Positions 6,717 through 8,329 of a stretch of 8,329 nt of DNA are shown one piece after another (position 1 is the first letter of the stretch; each line of letters opens with the position of its first letter). A program made the position numbers and the translations under genes. Below the pieces are notes generated by a model. That model had not been told where the DNA came from and did no database searches. It saw only the letters and a list, made by a program, of their open reading frames with translations. The DNA is from an uncultured Opitutia bacterium (lineage in GTDB: Bacteria; Verrucomicrobiota; Verrucomicrobiia; Opitutales; Opitutaceae), in the NCBI GenBank assembly GCA_903938935.1, contig CAJAFD010000084.1, positions 1-8,329 on the forward strand, given 5' to 3'.

Positions 6717-8329
6717 ATGCAGGCCGCCACCCACATCCACGTCAAAGGCGCCCGCGAGCATAACCTGAAGAACCTCGATCTTCGGCTGCCGCGCGGGAAA
6801 CTCGTGGTCATCACCGGGCCGAGCGGATCGGGCAAATCGTCGTTGGCCTTCGATACGATTTACGCGGAAGGCTACCGTAAATACATGGAAAGCCTGTCCA
6901 CGCAGGCGCGCCAAGTGCTCGACCAACTCAAGCGACCGGACGTTGATTTCATCCACGGTCTTTCCCCCGTCCTCGCCATCGAGCAACGCACGGGCGGCGG
7001 TTCCCCGCGCAGCACCATCGCCACGGTCACCGAAATCGCCGACTACGCCCAATTGCTCTGGGCGCTCGCCGGTGCGCAAACTTGTCCCAAAGACGGCGGT
7101 CGTGTCGTCCAGCGCTCGCTCGACGACAACGTCCAACGCGTCCTCGCGGAATGTCCGGGCGAACGCGTCGTCTTGCTCGCGCCTTTCATGCGCGCGAAGC
7201 CCGCTGTGCTCCGCGATGAATTGCCGCGCGTGCGCCAACGTGGTTTTCAACGCGTCCGCCTCGACGGCGAAATTAAAAACCTCGACGATCCGAAACTTAT
7301 CCCGACCGGCGTCGGCACGAAAGAGATGAACGTCGAGCTCGTGATCGACCGCCTCGTGGCGGGCGCTGATCAACGCAGCCGCCTCGCCGATTCCCTCGAG
7401 CTGGCGTTTCGCGAGGGCAAAGACCGCGCTATCGTACTCGCGCAAAAAACCGCCGACGCGCCGTGGCGCGAAGTGGCGCTCAGCCAATCGCTCGCGTGTG
7501 AACTGTGTGGCGATATTTTCGAGAAACTCACCCCGCGCCATTTTTCGTTTAATCACAGTGATGGTGCTTGCGGCACGTGCGGCGGACTCGGGCGGAAATT
7601 GCGCTTCGTGCCGGAGTTGATCGTGGCCGATCCGGAAAAATCGGTGCGCGGCGGCGCGCTCAAACCCTGGCGCATCGGCGGAAAAAATCTCATCATTAAA
7701 CACAACGCGCTGCTCAAACAGCTCGCCGAGCAGTTGCCCTTCGACGCCGACACGCCTTGGAAAGACCTCCCGGCGAAAACGCGCGACGCGATTCTCCACG
7801 GCGCCGGCCCGCGCGAGTTTGCCTTCAAGCTCCGGCGCATGCGCGAGGCCAAGGCGATGCCGTTTGCCGGCGTGATCGCCGATCTCGAAGAAAGTTTTCG
7901 TCACACCGACAGCGAGGGATTCCGCGCGCGGCTCACGACGTTTATGGTCAGCGGCGAATGTCCGGAATGTCACGGCGCCCGGCTCAACGCCCGCAGCGGC
8001 GCGGTGCGCGTGGCGGGCCGCACGTTTCCGGAATTCATGCGACTCGACATCGGCGAGGCGCACGCCTTCGCGCGCGAGTTGTTGGCGGCGTATCGGGAAA
8101 ATCCGGCGCTCGGAGATGTGGTCGTGGGCATCGAGCAGCGGTTACATTTTCTTTTGGAAACAGGCCTCGGTTACCTCACGCTCGAGCGTGATTACGCGAC
8201 GCTTTCCGGCGGCGAGTCGCAGCGCGTCCGTCTCGCGACGCAGCTTGGCATGGGTCTAATCGGCGTGATCTACGTGCTCGATGAACCGAGCATCGGCCTG
8301 CACGCGCACGATAATCAGAAGTTGATCGA
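6717..8329 (+). CDS. uvrA: UvrA, excinuclease ABC subunit A, N-terminal 537 residues (runs off the window)
   Basis: This is the damage-sensing ATPase of nucleotide excision repair, which loads UvrB onto lesions. The start is well fixed: ATG 6717 is the first start codon after an in-frame TAA at 6699, only five codons upstream. The visible part holds the first nucleotide-binding unit: Walker A GPSGSGKSS (34-42), then YMESLSTQARQ and GLSPVLAIEQR typical of UvrA, the UvrB-binding region, and a zinc module with C261, C264, C285 and C288 (CELC and CGTC pairs around FSFNHSDGAC). A further Cys pair follows at C415/C418 (CPEC). Next come the ABC signature LSGGESQRVRLA (496-507) and Walker B VIYVLDEP (517-524). 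Spacing matches ordinary UvrA. Walker A has Pro where E. coli has Leu (GLSGSGKSS). The second ATPase half is outside the window, so intactness and total length cannot be judged. It is transcribed away from the envelope operon and is functionally unrelated to it. Confidence 0.97.
   Translation, partial: MQAATHIHVKGAREHNLKNLDLRLPRGKLVVITGPSGSGKSSLAFDTIYAEGYRKYMESLSTQARQVLDQLKRPDVDFIHGLSPVLAIEQRTGGGSPRSTIATVTEIADYAQLLWALAGAQTCPKDGGRVVQRSLDDNVQRVLAECPGERVVLLAPFMRAKPAVLRDELPRVRQRGFQRVRLDGEIKNLDDPKLIPTGVGTKEMNVELVIDRLVAGADQRSRLADSLELAFREGKDRAIVLAQKTADAPWREVALSQSLACELCGDIFEKLTPRHFSFNHSDGACGTCGGLGRKLRFVPELIVADPEKSVRGGALKPWRIGGKNLIIKHNALLKQLAEQLPFDADTPWKDLPAKTRDAILHGAGPREFAFKLRRMREAKAMPFAGVIADLEESFRHTDSEGFRARLTTFMVSGECPECHGARLNARSGAVRVAGRTFPEFMRLDIGEAHAFARELLAAYRENPALGDVVVGIEQRLHFLLETGLGYLTLERDYATLSGGESQRVRLATQLGMGLIGVIYVLDEPSIGLHAHDNQKLI

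Noticed and set aside
6561..8063. Minus-strand open frame of 500 codons covering the 5' part of uvrA
   Set aside because: It is the antisense of uvrA; its composition (Arg, Ala, Glu, Phe, His rich) has no motif and the plus strand encodes all UvrA signatures.

Overview
The window is GC-rich bacterial chromosome with a didermic (Gram-negative) envelope gene set. Five protein genes fill almost all of it. Four lie on the minus strand as one tight operon read from about 6509 down to 1, and the fifth, uvrA, starts at 6717 on the plus strand and runs off the right edge. GC content, C-ending codon preference, the style of the UvrA sequence and the absence of Shine-Dalgarno sequences before every start suggest a Verrucomicrobia (Opitutales-like) host. 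That assignment is tentative and made without any search.

Layout in transcription order of the minus-strand operon: (1) 6509-4539, an outer-membrane beta-barrel of the DUF1302 family (signal peptide, C-terminal Phe); (2) 4502-3153, a periplasmic DUF1329 protein, a family related to the LolA/LolB lipoprotein-sorting fold; (3) 3095-2121, a secreted YCF48-like beta-propeller with at least five Asp-box-like repeats; (4) 2124-1, an RND/MMPL-type inner-membrane exporter, cut at its C-terminus by the window edge. The gaps are 36 bp, 57 bp (holding a strong hairpin) and a 4-bp ATGA overlap. A 207-bp divergent region (6510-6716) separates the operon from uvrA and contains a short palindrome that could be an operator.

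Together the four operon genes supply one part for each envelope compartment: an inner-membrane pump, two periplasmic proteins and an outer-membrane barrel. The most economical reading is a trans-envelope route for a hydrophobic or lipid-like substrate. The families tend to occur together, but the substrate, direction of transport and physical assembly are to my knowledge not established. This cassette is the most interesting content here. No RNA genes, insertion sequences, CRISPR arrays or phage genes were seen.
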